Source: CAVSWT01 sp963782985
GTDB taxonomy: Bacteria; Bacteroidota; Ignavibacteria; Ignavibacteriales; Ignavibacteriaceae
DNA length: 64,000 bases
NCBI GenBank assembly: GCA_963782985.1
Contig: CAWALU010000003.1
Location: 186,001 to 250,000 of the forward strand
Direction: 5' to 3'
In this document: one piece after another, positions 16,746 to 25,868 of the stretch
Position numbering within the stretch: position 1 is the first letter of the stretch
Layout: each line of letters starts with the position of its first letter
Notes under the pieces: model-generated
Told to the model about the DNA's origin: nothing
Seen by the model: only the letters and a program-made list of their open reading frames with translations
Database searches by the model: none
Translations under genes and position numbers: made by a program

Positions 16746-19202
16746 TTACAATTCCGGCTCAACAACCGCGTCCTCTTCGTCTTCGGGCATAACCTTTGCA
16801 ATATCAGCGATGGAATCTTCTTCTTTCAATCTTATTACGCGCACTCCCTGCGTGTTTCTACCCATCACCCTAATATCTGCAATGCTTTGGCGGATAACCA
16901 TTCCTTGCGTGGAAATTATTACAAGCTCGTCGCCGTCAACTACTTCCATCATCGCCATCATCTTGCCTACCTTCTCGCTTGTCTTAACGGTGATAACTCC
17001 TTTGCCGCCGCGTTTGGTGATTCTATAATCATTTATATCTGATCGTTTGCCGTAACCTTTTTCAGTAACCACAAGTATAGTGTCTTTTCTTTTTATTACT
17101 AAAAGACCAACTACCTTATCGCCCTTTCCAAGCCTTACGCCCCTAACTCCCGTTGCTGTGCGGCCCATATCTCTAACGTCTTTTTCATGAAAGCGAATTG
17201 CAAAGCCGTTATAAGTTCCAAGAACTATGTCGTTGTTTCCGTCGGTCATCTTAACCGAAATAAGGCTGTCGCCATTATTTAAATTGATGGCATTGATGCC
17301 GCCTTTTCTTACGTTGCCATAAGCGGAAAGAACTGTTTTTTTAATCGTGCCTTGAGCGGTAGCCATAATTAAATATTGATCGTCTTTAAATTCTTTAACT
17401 GTTACAAAGGCGGTAACGTTTTCATCTTTATCTTTTTGCAAAAGATTTATAATTGATCTTCCGCGGCTGGCTCTTCCGCTGTCGGGAATTTCATGCACCT
17501 TCAGCCAATAGCATTTTCCTTTATCGGTAAAGAATAAAATATACTGATGGGTGGAAGCAATAAACATGTGTTCGATGAAATCGTCGTCTTTTGTGCCGGC
17601 GCCGGTAACGCCTCTTCCGCCCCGCCCTTGCTTGCGGTAGCCGCTTACGGGAAAGCGTTTAATAAATCCTGAATGTGAAATTGTAACGACTACGTCTTCT
17701 TCGGCAATTATATCTTCAAGCGAAAACTCTTCGTAATTGTAAATTATTTCGGTGCGTCTTTCATCGCCGTACCTATCTTTTATTAAAAGCAATTCGTCTT
17801 TAATAATTAAATATCTTTTTTCTTCGCTGTCTAAAATTCCTTTTAGTTTTTCAATCAATTTAATAACGTCTTTATATTCATCTTCAATTTTCTTTCTTTC
17901 CAAACCGGTTAAGCGCTGAAGCCGCATATCCAAAATAGCTTTGGATTGAATTTCACTTAACTTGAATTTTTTCATCAAGTTATTTTTTGCAGTTTCTACG
18001 TCTCTTGATTTTTTAATCGTCTCAATTACTTCGTCAATATTATCAAGAGCAATTATATAGCCTTCTAAAATATGAGCGCGTCGTTCTGCCGCATCAAGTT
18101 CATATTTTGTTCTTCTTATTAAAACATCCATTCGATGTTTAATAAAATGCTGCATCATTTCTTTAAGCGTTAACACTTTTGGAGCTCCGCCTACAAGCGC
18201 CAGCATAATTACTCCAAATGTAGTCTGCATCTGCGTATGTTTAAAAAGCTGGTTTAGCACAACAGCCGGCTGCGAATCTCTTTTAAGCTCAATTACAACG
18301 CGCATCCCGTCTCTATCGGACTCATCCCTAATGTTTGAAATATCATTCAGCTTTCCCTCTTTCACCAAATCGGCCATCTTTTCAATTAGATTGGCTTTGT
18401 TTACTTGAAAAGGAAGCTCGGTAATAATTATGTTTTCTCTATTGTTCTTTAGCGTTTCAATGTTTGCCTTTGCACGGACCACGACTCTACCGCGACCCGT
18501 TGTATATGCTTCTTTAACTCCTTCGTATCCATAAATAATTCCGCCTGTTGGAAAGTCCGGCGCAGTTACAAACTTCATTAATTTTTCAACGGTGAGTTCG
18601 GGATTTTTAATTAAAGCGATTATTCCATCAATAACTTCCGTTATGTTGTGAGGGGGAATGTTCGTTGCCATACCAACCGCTATTCCACTTGCCCCATTTA
18701 TTAATAAATTAGGTAGATAGGCGGGCATTACAGTTGGCTCTTGCAGCGAGTCGTCAAAGTTTGAAGTAAAGTCAACAGTGTTTTTATCGAGGTCGCGTAA
18801 TATTTCTTCAGAGATTCTTGCGAGTCTTGCTTCGGTATATCTCATTGCGGCGGGCGAGTCGCCATCTACCGACCCAAAATTTCCCTGCCCATCAACTAAC
18901 GGATATCGCAATGAAAAATCCTGCACCATTCTAACCATCGAATCATAAACCGCCGAATCGCCGTGGGGATGATATTTACCGAGAACTTCTCCCACAATTC
19001 TGGCAGACTTTTTATATGCTTTATTATAAGCCACGCCAAGTTCATGCATACCAAAAAGAATCCTGCGATGAACGGGTTTTAATCCGTCTCTAACATCCGG
19101 CAAAGCGCGGGAAACTATTACGGACATTGAGTAATCTATGTAAGAGGATTTCATCTCCTCTTCTAATGAAACCGGAACTATTTTTTCAAATATTGTCGCC
19201 AT
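16746..19202 (-). CDS. gyrA: DNA gyrase subunit A
   Basis: This 818 aa subunit carries the DNA cleavage and wrapping activities of gyrase. The N-terminus shows SRALPDVRDGLKPVHRRIL, and the cleavage tyrosine is in AMRYTEARLARI. The wrapping domain holds a GyrA box (QGRGGRG) and the usual beta-pinwheel repeats. A short acidic tail (EDEEDAVVEPEL) follows. The start ATG lies inside the end of the frame-corrected HEPN gene (17 bp overlap), so gyrA translation is probably coupled to the genes upstream. It is separated from gyrB by an MNT/HEPN pair. Confidence 0.98.
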   Translation of the reverse strand: MATIFEKIVPVSLEEEMKSSYIDYSMSVIVSRALPDVRDGLKPVHRRILFGMHELGVAYNKAYKKSARIVGEVLGKYHPHGDSAVYDSMVRMVQDFSLRYPLVDGQGNFGSVDGDSPAAMRYTEARLARISEEILRDLDKNTVDFTSNFDDSLQEPTVMPAYLPNLLINGASGIAVGMATNIPPHNITEVIDGIIALIKNPELTVEKLMKFVTAPDFPTGGIIYGYEGVKEAYTTGRGRVVVRAKANIETLKNNRENIIITELPFQVNKANLIEKMADLVKEGKLNDISNIRDESDRDGMRVVIELKRDSQPAVVLNQLFKHTQMQTTFGVIMLALVGGAPKVLTLKEMMQHFIKHRMDVLIRRTKYELDAAERRAHILEGYIIALDNIDEVIETIKKSRDVETAKNNLMKKFKLSEIQSKAILDMRLQRLTGLERKKIEDEYKDVIKLIEKLKGILDSEEKRYLIIKDELLLIKDRYGDERRTEIIYNYEEFSLEDIIAEEDVVVTISHSGFIKRFPVSGYRKQGRGGRGVTGAGTKDDDFIEHMFIASTHQYILFFTDKGKCYWLKVHEIPDSGRASRGRSIINLLQKDKDENVTAFVTVKEFKDDQYLIMATAQGTIKKTVLSAYGNVRKGGINAINLNNGDSLISVKMTDGNNDIVLGTYNGFAIRFHEKDVRDMGRTATGVRGVRLGKGDKVVGLLVIKRKDTILVVTEKGYGKRSDINDYRITKRGGKGVITVKTSEKVGKMMAMMEVVDGDELVIISTQGMVIRQSIADIRVMGRNTQGVRVIRLKEEDSIADIAKVMPEDEEDAVVEPEL

Positions 19203-19592
19203 AAATTTTTATTTCTTTTTTAATCCTTTGGAAAAACTTTTTCACATTATTATAAACAGATTCTCTATCCAATTCGTTGGAAATTTCAGATATGTCTTCA
19301 TATCTATATATAACAGCAAAGTCAGTTAACTCTGAAGCACAACCGCTTCTTCTTTTATATCAATATTGTTATCAGCGAGTAATTTAAATAACTCATACAG
19401 ATCATGACTCTTAGAATACTTAACGCCCAAAAAACTTAGCCATGATTTAATTAATTTTTCAACCGCTTGCTGTGCATGAAAGCCAAAAACTTCATCAGAA
19501 AAATTTATTTTATTTTTAATCATACCTTCAACCGCGCTAATATCTTTTTGAGCTAGCTTAAGCATCAGCTTAGCATGGTTAAAGTCTTTCAT
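19186..19592 (-). pseudogene. HEPN-domain protein (type VII toxin-antitoxin-like), frameshifted
   Basis: The intact frame gives 88 aa (19326-19592), beginning with KDFNHAKLMLKLAQKD, a typical HEPN first helix. HAQQAVEKLIKSWL and SKSHDLYELF follow. It stops early at 19326. Shifting one base near 19335 restores the rest of the fold (SELTDFAVIYRYED, then SVYNNVKKFFQRIKKEI), which ends in TGA at 19186, 17 bp inside gyrA. The gene therefore lacks one base, either truly or by assembly error. I see no RX4-6H RNase motif, so it may belong to the non-RNase HEPN group. It overlaps the MNT gene by 14 bp. Confidence 0.75.
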
Positions 19593-19911
19593 ACAAAATT
19601 TTGCCTTCCCTTAGGCTTCTGCCGATAATATGGTTTAATGAATCTTTCCATTCTTCAAGTTCATTTTTGCTATAAACTAAAATATCTTTGCTAATTCTAA
19701 AATCAGCCAACGCCTCTCTTATCTTTTTAATTTGATCTCGTCGCATTTTTAAATCGAGTTCGGCAAGCCTTTCTATTATTATTAAATCTATATCTGAAGA
19801 AAAATTTGAAGTTGCTCTTGATCCGAAAAGTATAATTTTTTCACGATCAACTTCAGTTTTAATTGCCTCTACAATTTCATCTAAATTTATTTTTTCTTTA
19901 GATAACTTCAT
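19579..19911 (-). CDS. Minimal nucleotidyltransferase (MNT), partner of HEPN
   Basis: This 110 aa protein is a minimal polymerase-beta-fold nucleotidyltransferase. The signature is GSRATSNFSSDIDL (GS-x-D-x-D), and a third Asp may lie in RISKDILVYS. In type VII toxin-antitoxin pairs such MntA proteins neutralise HepT by AMPylation. The gene starts 3 bp after gyrB ends and overlaps HEPN by 14 bp, so it is embedded in the gyrase operon. Whether it still works without an intact HEPN partner is unclear. Confidence 0.88.
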   Translation of the reverse strand: MKLSKEKINLDEIVEAIKTEVDREKIILFGSRATSNFSSDIDLIIIERLAELDLKMRRDQIKKIREALADFRISKDILVYSKNELEEWKDSLNHIIGRSLREGKILYERL

Positions 19912-19914
19912 TTT

Positions 19915-21885
19915 CTACACATCCAAATTTCTCACATACTTGGCGTTCTTTTCAATAAATTCTCTTCTCGGTTCAACGGCGTCGCCCATTAGGGTTTCAA
20001 ATATTTTATCGGCGGTAGCTGCGCTATCCAGCGTTACTTGAAGCACCGTTCTTGTTTCCGGATTCATCGTCGTTTCCCACAATTGTTCGGGATTCATTTC
20101 TCCCAAACCTTTATAACGGGAAATTGTAACTCCTTTAACCGTTCCTTCCTCTATTGCAGTTTCTAAATCTTCTTCAATCTCTTTACCGTTTGATTTCATG
20201 CGTTTTATAATTTCATCTCTTTCGGTTTCGTCAAAAGCGTAATATTCCTGTTTGCCTTTTTTTACTTTGTATAAAGGCGGCTGAGCGATATAAACTTTGC
20301 CCGAGGTTATTAAATCTTTCATGTGTCTGTAAAGAAAAGTTAATAAAAGAGTGCGGATATGGCTTCCATCTACATCGGCGTCAGTCATCAAAATAATTTT
20401 CCCGTAACGCGCTTTTTCGTGATTAAAATCCGCGCCAAGCCCTGCGCCTATTGCTGATATGATTGCTTTAATTTCATTATTCTCTAAAATTTTATTCAGT
20501 TTAGCTTTTTCTACATTTAAAATTTTTCCTTTAAGGGGAAGAATCGCCTGAAATCTTCTATCGCGCCCTTGTTTTGCTGAACCGCCGGCAGAGTCGCCCT
20601 CAACAATATAAATCTCACAATGCTCAGGGTCTGTTATAGAGCAGTCTGCGAGCTTTCCCGGTAGATTCATACTGTCAAGCGCATTCTTTCTTCTCGATAG
20701 ATCCCTTGCCTTCCTAGCGGCTTCACGGGCTTCCGCGGCGCGCGCGCATTTTTCAATTATTTTTTTTCCAATAGAAGGGTTCTCTTCTAAAAACTCGGCA
20801 AGTTTTTCGCCGACTATCGTTTCAACCGCTGACTTTGTTTCGCTGTTTCCAAGCTTCGTTTTAGTTTGTCCCTCAAACTGAGGTTCGGCAACTTTAACGG
20901 AAATAACGGCGGTTAATCCCTCTCTGAAATCATCGCCTGTTAAATTTATTTTTCCTTCTTTAATAAGATTATTTTTATACGCGTAGTTGTTAAGCGTTCT
21001 TGTAAGCGCAGTTTTAAAGCCCACTAAATGCGTTCCGCCTTCGTGAGTATTAATGTTATTTACATAGGAAAAAATATTTTCGGAATAAGTATCGTTGTAC
21101 TGAAAAGCTATTTCAATAGGCGTTCCATCCTTTTCGCCTTCAATATAAACCGGCTTATGCATTGATTGTCGGGTTTCATCGAGATATTTAACGAACTCAA
21201 TAAGACCGCCTTTGAAATGAAATTCTTCTTCTTCGCCGCCGTCACGAAGATCAGTAATTTTTATAGTAATATTTTTATTTAGATAAGCAAGCTCTCTCAT
21301 TCTTTCTGCAAGAGTATCAAATTTAAATTTTACCGCTTTAAATATTTCAAAATCAGGCACAAACGTTACGGTTGTTCCGGTTTCATTCTTTTTTGTTTTA
21401 CCAATAACGGCAACATCTTTTACGGGAATTCCTCTTATATATTCCTGAAAATAAATTTGTCCGCCTAATCTAACCTCGGCTTTTAACGATGAGGAGAGTG
21501 CATTCACCACCGACACTCCAACGCCATGCAGCCCTCCGGAAACTTTATAACTATCTTTATCAAATTTTCCGCCGGCGTGTAGAACAGTCATTACAATTTC
21601 AAGCGCCGATTTTTTTTCGATGGGATGAATATCAACAGGAATTCCTCTGCCGTTATCTTCTACGGTTATGCTTTCATCATTATTAATTGTAATTATTATT
21701 TTATCCGCATAGCCTGCAAGAGCTTCATCTATACTGTTATCAACCACTTCGTTTACAAGGTGATGAAACCCGCGCGTGCCAACGTCTCCTATATACATTG
21801 CGGGTCTTTTTCTTACCGCCTCAAGCCCTTTTAATACATTTATATTTTTCGCGCTGTATTCGTTTTTATTTTTACCGTTATCCAT
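19915..21885 (-). CDS. gyrB: DNA gyrase subunit B
   Basis: This 656 aa ATPase subunit of gyrase has the GHKL ATP site (EVVDNSIDEALAG, EDNGRGIPVDIH, GGLHGVGVSVVNALS). Its TOPRIM domain carries EGDSAGGSAKQGRDR and TDADVDGSHIRTLLL. The C-terminal Zn-less tail region contains SRYKGLGEMNPEQLWETTMNP (in parts). The length is that of the short GyrB form without the 170-residue insert of gamma-proteobacteria. It follows dciA by 24 bp in the dnaN-recF-dciA-gyrB operon. Confidence 0.98.
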   Translation of the reverse strand: MDNGKNKNEYSAKNINVLKGLEAVRKRPAMYIGDVGTRGFHHLVNEVVDNSIDEALAGYADKIIITINNDESITVEDNGRGIPVDIHPIEKKSALEIVMTVLHAGGKFDKDSYKVSGGLHGVGVSVVNALSSSLKAEVRLGGQIYFQEYIRGIPVKDVAVIGKTKKNETGTTVTFVPDFEIFKAVKFKFDTLAERMRELAYLNKNITIKITDLRDGGEEEEFHFKGGLIEFVKYLDETRQSMHKPVYIEGEKDGTPIEIAFQYNDTYSENIFSYVNNINTHEGGTHLVGFKTALTRTLNNYAYKNNLIKEGKINLTGDDFREGLTAVISVKVAEPQFEGQTKTKLGNSETKSAVETIVGEKLAEFLEENPSIGKKIIEKCARAAEAREAARKARDLSRRKNALDSMNLPGKLADCSITDPEHCEIYIVEGDSAGGSAKQGRDRRFQAILPLKGKILNVEKAKLNKILENNEIKAIISAIGAGLGADFNHEKARYGKIILMTDADVDGSHIRTLLLTFLYRHMKDLITSGKVYIAQPPLYKVKKGKQEYYAFDETERDEIIKRMKSNGKEIEEDLETAIEEGTVKGVTISRYKGLGEMNPEQLWETTMNPETRTVLQVTLDSAATADKIFETLMGDAVEPRREFIEKNAKYVRNLDV

Positions 21886-21909
21886 AAAATTCCTAAAATA
21901 TTTTAATAA

Positions 21910-22197
21910 TTAAGCGGTCAGCTTTACCCATTTAATTCTTTCGTCGCCAAAAAAGTTATTTACTTTTCTAATAATTAATTCTTCTTTAAATTTTAATTCA
22001 TTACGCCACGCTGCGTTTTCCACTTTTATGTGAAGAACTTTTTTATCAACTTTTTTGGGAACAGCCACCAATTCCCAATCAGGAAAAATTTTATAAAAAT
22101 TAATTATTACGTCAGATTCTTTAATTACTTTTCTAATACCAGCCAAGCCCGGATCATTTTTAATTATCTCCGCAATGCTCGCAAATCTTTCAGGCAT
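21910..22197 (-). CDS. dciA: DciA/DUF721 family protein
   Basis: This 95 aa protein belongs to the DUF721 family, now known as DciA, the ancestral loader or operator of the replicative helicase DnaB. The family pattern is seen in FPDWELVAVPKKV, then VLHIKVENAAWRNELKF, and the C-terminal RKVNNFFGDERIKWVKL. It overlaps recF by 8 bp and precedes gyrB, a position common for dciA in Bacteroidota-type genomes. The helicase role is inferred from family knowledge. Confidence 0.85.
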   Translation of the reverse strand: MPERFASIAEIIKNDPGLAGIRKVIKESDVIINFYKIFPDWELVAVPKKVDKKVLHIKVENAAWRNELKFKEELIIRKVNNFFGDERIKWVKLTA

Positions 22198-23305
22198 AAG
22201 CTGTTCTTCCTTGCGTAACTTTTATAACTAAATCTTCTTTTTCTTTTCGCAAAAATGAAAGATTCGTAAAATCAGTGAGCGTGATAAATGCTTGCCCTAC
22301 TTCGCTTAAATAGTCGCTTATTTTTGACGACCGCTTTAGATCTAACTCGCCGAAAACATCATCCAATAAAAAAATAGGCGTGCGTCCGGTAATTTCTTTT
22401 AAATAAAAAAACTGGGCAAATCTTAAAACAACTTGAAACGTTTTGTGCTGCCCTTGCGAGCCAAATGTTTTTAAATTCAGTGAATTAATTTCAAACAAAA
22501 AATCATCTCTATGCGGACCCACTAAATTTACCGCTCTCCTTAGCTCTTCGTTTCTTTGCAAATTTAATTGAGCTGTATATTTTTCATTTATGTTTTGCAA
22601 ATCATCCGATCCATCCAAAAAAAAATAATCTATTCTTGGAGATTCTTCTTCGTTCATAATAATTTTATAAGACTTTTTAATGTAGCTATTAAAATCATTA
22701 ATAAATTTTATGCGGCGGTCAATTATTTGCGCGCCGCTTTCTTTTAATTTTTCAGTCCAGGCGTCAAGCTCGTCAAAAAGTCCGCTTCTTTTTTTTTCTT
22801 TAATTTGTGAAAGCAGCGATGAGCGCTGACGAAGTGTTTTGTTGTAATCCAAAAGAATGTTTAGGTATGTTTCGCTTGCCTGTGAAATTATTGAATCTAC
22901 AAACTTTCTTCTATCGCCTGGCGGACCTTGAGTTATTGAGTGATCTGAAGGCGATAAAATAACAACCGGAAATTTACCAATTACATCTGAATATTTATTT
23001 ACCTGCTTGCCGTTTTGAAAATAATATTTTTTATTTTCTTCTTTAGAAAAATAAACCCTAACGTCGTTGGAAGAAAATTCCTTAAACAATCCCCTAAGCT
23101 CAAATTCATTTTCGCTAAATCTTAACACTTCGTTTTCGTTTTTAGAATTGTAACCTTTTGTAGTGCATAAATAATAAATCGCTTCTAAAATAGTTGTCTT
23201 TCCCTGCCCGTTTCCGCCCACAATATAATTTGTTTTTTCAGAAAAGGATAAATCAGTATTTAAGTGGCTTCTGAAATTTTTAAGCTGGAGGGAAGATAAT
23301 ATCAT
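22190..23305 (-). CDS. recF: DNA replication and repair protein RecF
   Basis: RecF is an SMC-like ATPase that directs RecO/RecR to gapped DNA. The 371 aa product shows LQLKNFRSH at the N-terminus, Walker A VGGNGQGKTTILEAI, signature motif GSQGQHKTFQVVLRFAQ and Walker B PIFLLDDVFGELD. It lies 1 bp after dnaN and overlaps dciA, so it is part of a tight operon. Confidence 0.97.
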   Translation of the reverse strand: MILSSLQLKNFRSHLNTDLSFSEKTNYIVGGNGQGKTTILEAIYYLCTTKGYNSKNENEVLRFSENEFELRGLFKEFSSNDVRVYFSKEENKKYYFQNGKQVNKYSDVIGKFPVVILSPSDHSITQGPPGDRRKFVDSIISQASETYLNILLDYNKTLRQRSSLLSQIKEKKRSGLFDELDAWTEKLKESGAQIIDRRIKFINDFNSYIKKSYKIIMNEEESPRIDYFFLDGSDDLQNINEKYTAQLNLQRNEELRRAVNLVGPHRDDFLFEINSLNLKTFGSQGQHKTFQVVLRFAQFFYLKEITGRTPIFLLDDVFGELDLKRSSKISDYLSEVGQAFITLTDFTNLSFLRKEKEDLVIKVTQGRTAYA

Positions 23306-23306
23306 A

Positions 23307-24416
23307 CTAATTATTTAATCGCACAGGCATTAAAAGCAGCATCAAATCTTCGCCTTCTATTTTTTCCGTCGGTTCAATTATACACGCCTTTGTCGGCGAG
23401 TGAAGTTTAAATATAATTTCATCGTTATTAACATGCGACAGCATATCGTTTACATAAGCCGTGTTAAAGCCAATATCCATAGGCTCGCCGTTATATTCGC
23501 ATACAATAGTTTCTTTTGCGTTAGCGCCGTGATCGATATCCTCTGCAGAAAGTTCCAAACTATTTTTAGTTAATGAAAACTTAACTTGCTTTGAATTTGA
23601 AGAAGAAAAAAGCATCATTCTTTTAATTGCAGAAAGTATTTCGCCGGTATTTATTTTTAAAATATTTTCGTTTTCCATTGGAATAACGCTGCTGTACGCC
23701 GGATATTTTTCGCCAATTAATCTTGATATAAATTCCAGATCGTCAATATGAATTGAAATGTTTGTCTTGCTTAAAAATACTTTTACTTCGCTGTCGGTAA
23801 GCTGCTTTGACAAAACAGAAATTGCTCTTTCAGGCACAATATATTGTTCATCCTCTGCAGATGTAATTTTATTATTAATAAATTTTACAAGTCTGTGTCC
23901 ATCGGTGGTAACAAATCTTAATCCTTCGGAAGTAAACTCGAAAAGCATACCCGTCATTGCCGGACGCATATCTTCCTTACTCATTGCAAAGGAAGTTTGA
24001 TCAATTGCTTTTTTTAAATCGCTTCCATTAATTTTTATTTCTTTGTCTTTGGAAATTTTGGGTATTTCAGGAAAATCTTCGGGAATTGAAAAACCAATAT
24101 TATAAACGCCTGTCTCGGTGGTTAATTTTAATTTGGAGTTTGATTCAACTTCAAAGTTTATTTGAGTTTCTTTTAATGATCTGATTATATCGAAAAGAAG
24201 TCTGGCAGGAATTACCATTTTAATATTTCCGTTTGAAGAAATATTAATTGACGATCTTAGCGCAATTTCCAAGTCTGTGGCGGTAACGGAAAGCGAGCCA
24301 TCGTGAATATCAAAAAGAAAATTTTCTAAAATCGGCATCGGAGTTCTTGTGGGAACTGCGGGAATAATTTTAGATAATAGCTTTTCTAAAATCTTACTGT
24401 TTACTTTAAATTCCAT
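23307..24416 (-). CDS. dnaN: DNA polymerase III sliding clamp (beta subunit)
   Basis: This is the 369 aa processivity clamp, with three similar domains. Diagnostic parts are the opening KVNSKILEKLLSKIIPAVPTR (in parts), TPMPILENFLFDI, the RPAMTGMLFEF and VTTDGHRLVKF region of domain 2, and the C-terminal MLLLMPVRL. An AGGAG ribosome-binding site precedes the ATG. It heads the leftward dnaN-recF-dciA-gyrB-MNT-HEPN-gyrA operon. No promoter could be chosen with confidence in the AT-rich 120 bp upstream. Confidence 0.98.
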   Translation of the reverse strand: MEFKVNSKILEKLLSKIIPAVPTRTPMPILENFLFDIHDGSLSVTATDLEIALRSSINISSNGNIKMVIPARLLFDIIRSLKETQINFEVESNSKLKLTTETGVYNIGFSIPEDFPEIPKISKDKEIKINGSDLKKAIDQTSFAMSKEDMRPAMTGMLFEFTSEGLRFVTTDGHRLVKFINNKITSAEDEQYIVPERAISVLSKQLTDSEVKVFLSKTNISIHIDDLEFISRLIGEKYPAYSSVIPMENENILKINTGEILSAIKRMMLFSSSNSKQVKFSLTKNSLELSAEDIDHGANAKETIVCEYNGEPMDIGFNTAYVNDMLSHVNNDEIIFKLHSPTKACIIEPTEKIEGEDLMLLLMPVRLNN

Positions 24417-24542
24417 CTAATTTTTTCTCCTATTGAAGCATCAAAAAATAATAAAAGTTAGAGCTAATCTCAATTAAAATTAGTCCTTAAAAAACTTAAT
24501 TATATTTTATTTTTTTGATTTAAAGGATTTAAAAAATAAAAA

Positions 24543-24563
24543 AGCCGGCGTTGATTGCCGGCT
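24543..24563 (-). terminator. Rho-independent terminator after the small lipoprotein gene
   Basis: The stem AGCCGGC pairs perfectly with GCCGGCT around a 7-base loop. It has A-runs on the left and a T-run on the right, so it can work in both directions. It lies 26 bp beyond the stop of the leftward lipoprotein gene. Confidence 0.8.
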
Positions 24564-24589
24564 TAATTTTTTTTTATTTTATTAAGGCT

Positions 24590-24988
24590 CTAAGGATTTA
24601 CCGCCGTGCCAACGGATTGGTCGTCGCTGCTGGAAACAGTAGCGAACAATGTATAAACCCCGTTTATATAAGTGCTGGAATAAATAATTAAAACCTTTGT
24701 TCCCGCAGTAATTGTAACATCTCCCGAAACAGCTCCGCTTGCGCTGGAAGAAGTCGCGCCGCTTGGAATGTCATAGGTTGTAGAATATGTATAAACTCCG
24801 TTTCTTATTGCTTGCACGGTAACGGTTTTTCCCGCAGGCACATTTACTTCTTCGCCTTTAAAATTTATTCGCAAGGCGCCGGCGGCAATGTTTTTGAAAA
24901 CCACTTTACTTTCCAATTGCGATGAACATCCAATTGAAAATATAATTGGGAAAATTAAAAAAGTTAAATACTTTGTAAATCTATTCAT
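24590..24988 (-). CDS. Small secreted lipoprotein
   Basis: The product is 132 aa. The start at ATG 24988 gives a lipoprotein signal peptide ending at the lipobox FSIGC (Cys21), and the ribosome-binding site AGAGG supports it. A longer frame to 25078 has no signal peptide and is rejected. The mature part is a small beta-rich domain (RINFKGEEVNVPAGKTVTV, GVYTYSTTYDIPSG) with Ser/Ala-rich turns, perhaps an Ig- or PEGA-like fold. I do not recognise a family. It lies next to a second lipoprotein and an outer-membrane barrel on the same strand. Confidence 0.7.
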   Translation of the reverse strand: MNRFTKYLTFLIFPIIFSIGCSSQLESKVVFKNIAAGALRINFKGEEVNVPAGKTVTVQAIRNGVYTYSTTYDIPSGATSSSASGAVSGDVTITAGTKVLIIYSSTYINGVYTLFATVSSSDDQSVGTAVNP

Positions 24989-25410
24989 TATGGCTGCCTC
25001 TTTTGGAAGTTTTATATTTAAAACCTGTAAGAACTTAATATAAAAACGCTTAAAAATTAGTTTAAATAAGTTTAACAATCAATTAGTTGAAGAAGTATTG
25101 CAAATTCTTTACCAACACACTATTAATAATTAATATATATATATTTTAAATATTAATAGATATAATAAGGGTGTTGAAAAGTTAATATTACACAATTAAT
25201 GTAAAAAATACCTTAAAACGAAATAAAAAATTAAAGTTAATTGTTTATAACTTTCTTAATAAACTGAGTTGCCAACACAATGTTAGTTTAAGGGGGTTTA
25301 ATAACAAAACAAATCGAATAGAAGAACAAGTTATTAACAGCAACTTTTAAAGATAAAAAAGATTAAAAGGCTCGTTCTTTAAAACGAGCCGAAACATTTA
25401 TTAAATAATA
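24989..25410. other. AT-rich intergenic region between two lipoprotein genes
   Basis: This 420 bp gap holds the leader of the leftward lipoprotein gene, an alternating TA run (about 25132-25143) and a terminator for the gene to the right (25369-25390). No open frame or RNA gene could be supported. It probably contains the promoter of the gene at 24590-24988. Confidence 0.5.
25369..25390 (-). terminator. Rho-independent terminator after the Gly-rich lipoprotein gene
   Basis: GGCTCGTT and AACGAGCC form an 8 bp perfect stem around a 6-base loop. In the leftward direction it is followed by a T-rich stretch (CTTTTAATCTTTTTT). It begins 21 bp beyond the stop at 25411. Confidence 0.85.
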
Positions 25411-25839
25411 TTATTGAACTGTATAATTAGTCGAATAGCTAAATGCCGTTCCTTGTTCCGTACCGACATTTCCCGAAATAGTAAACGACCATTGCTGCCC
25501 TTGTTGTACTACCGTAAGAGGACCGACATTTATGGGGTCATTAGGGCTTGAGGATAGGTTCACTGTAACTTGCTCATTGTTTACTCCTGCGGCAGCACAG
25601 TTTGCCGTAATAAGTTTCATAAAAACAGTGGCAGAAGGAGTAAACTCAAAAAAAACTTGCTGTTGATTATCTTGAACAACTTGAACGCCTACAGTAACGT
25701 TTCCAGTATTTCCTCCTCCTGTTCCGAGTCCTCCGCCAAGTCCTCCCAAGCCCCCGTTTGCGCCTGTAGGACTATCACTGCTGCTGCAGCCAAAAAATAA
25801 CAATCCAGAAATAAAAGAAAGAAAAAGCAACTTTTTCAT
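25411..25839 (-). CDS. Glycine-rich lipoprotein
   Basis: This 142 aa protein has a lipoprotein signal peptide (lipobox LLFFGC, Cys18). A flexible Ser- and Gly-rich linker follows (GGLGGLGGGLGTGGG), then a beta-rich C-terminal domain of about 95 residues (TVGVQVVQDNQQQVFFEF, QWSFTISGNVG). The linker suggests a domain held away from the membrane surface. No family was recognised. It lies 29 bp downstream of the outer-membrane barrel gene and is probably co-transcribed with it, ending at the terminator at 25369. Confidence 0.7.
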   Translation of the reverse strand: MKKLLFLSFISGLLFFGCSSSDSPTGANGGLGGLGGGLGTGGGNTGNVTVGVQVVQDNQQQVFFEFTPSATVFMKLITANCAAAGVNNEQVTVNLSSSPNDPINVGPLTVVQQGQQWSFTISGNVGTEQGTAFSYSTNYTVQ

Positions 25840-25868
25840 ATGTCAAGCCCTCCTAAAAATATAAATAT

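Noticed and set aside
24989..25078. N-terminal extension of the small lipoprotein
   Set aside because: The longer frame puts about 30 charged residues before the signal peptide. The ATG at 24988 has an AGAGG site and gives a proper lipobox.
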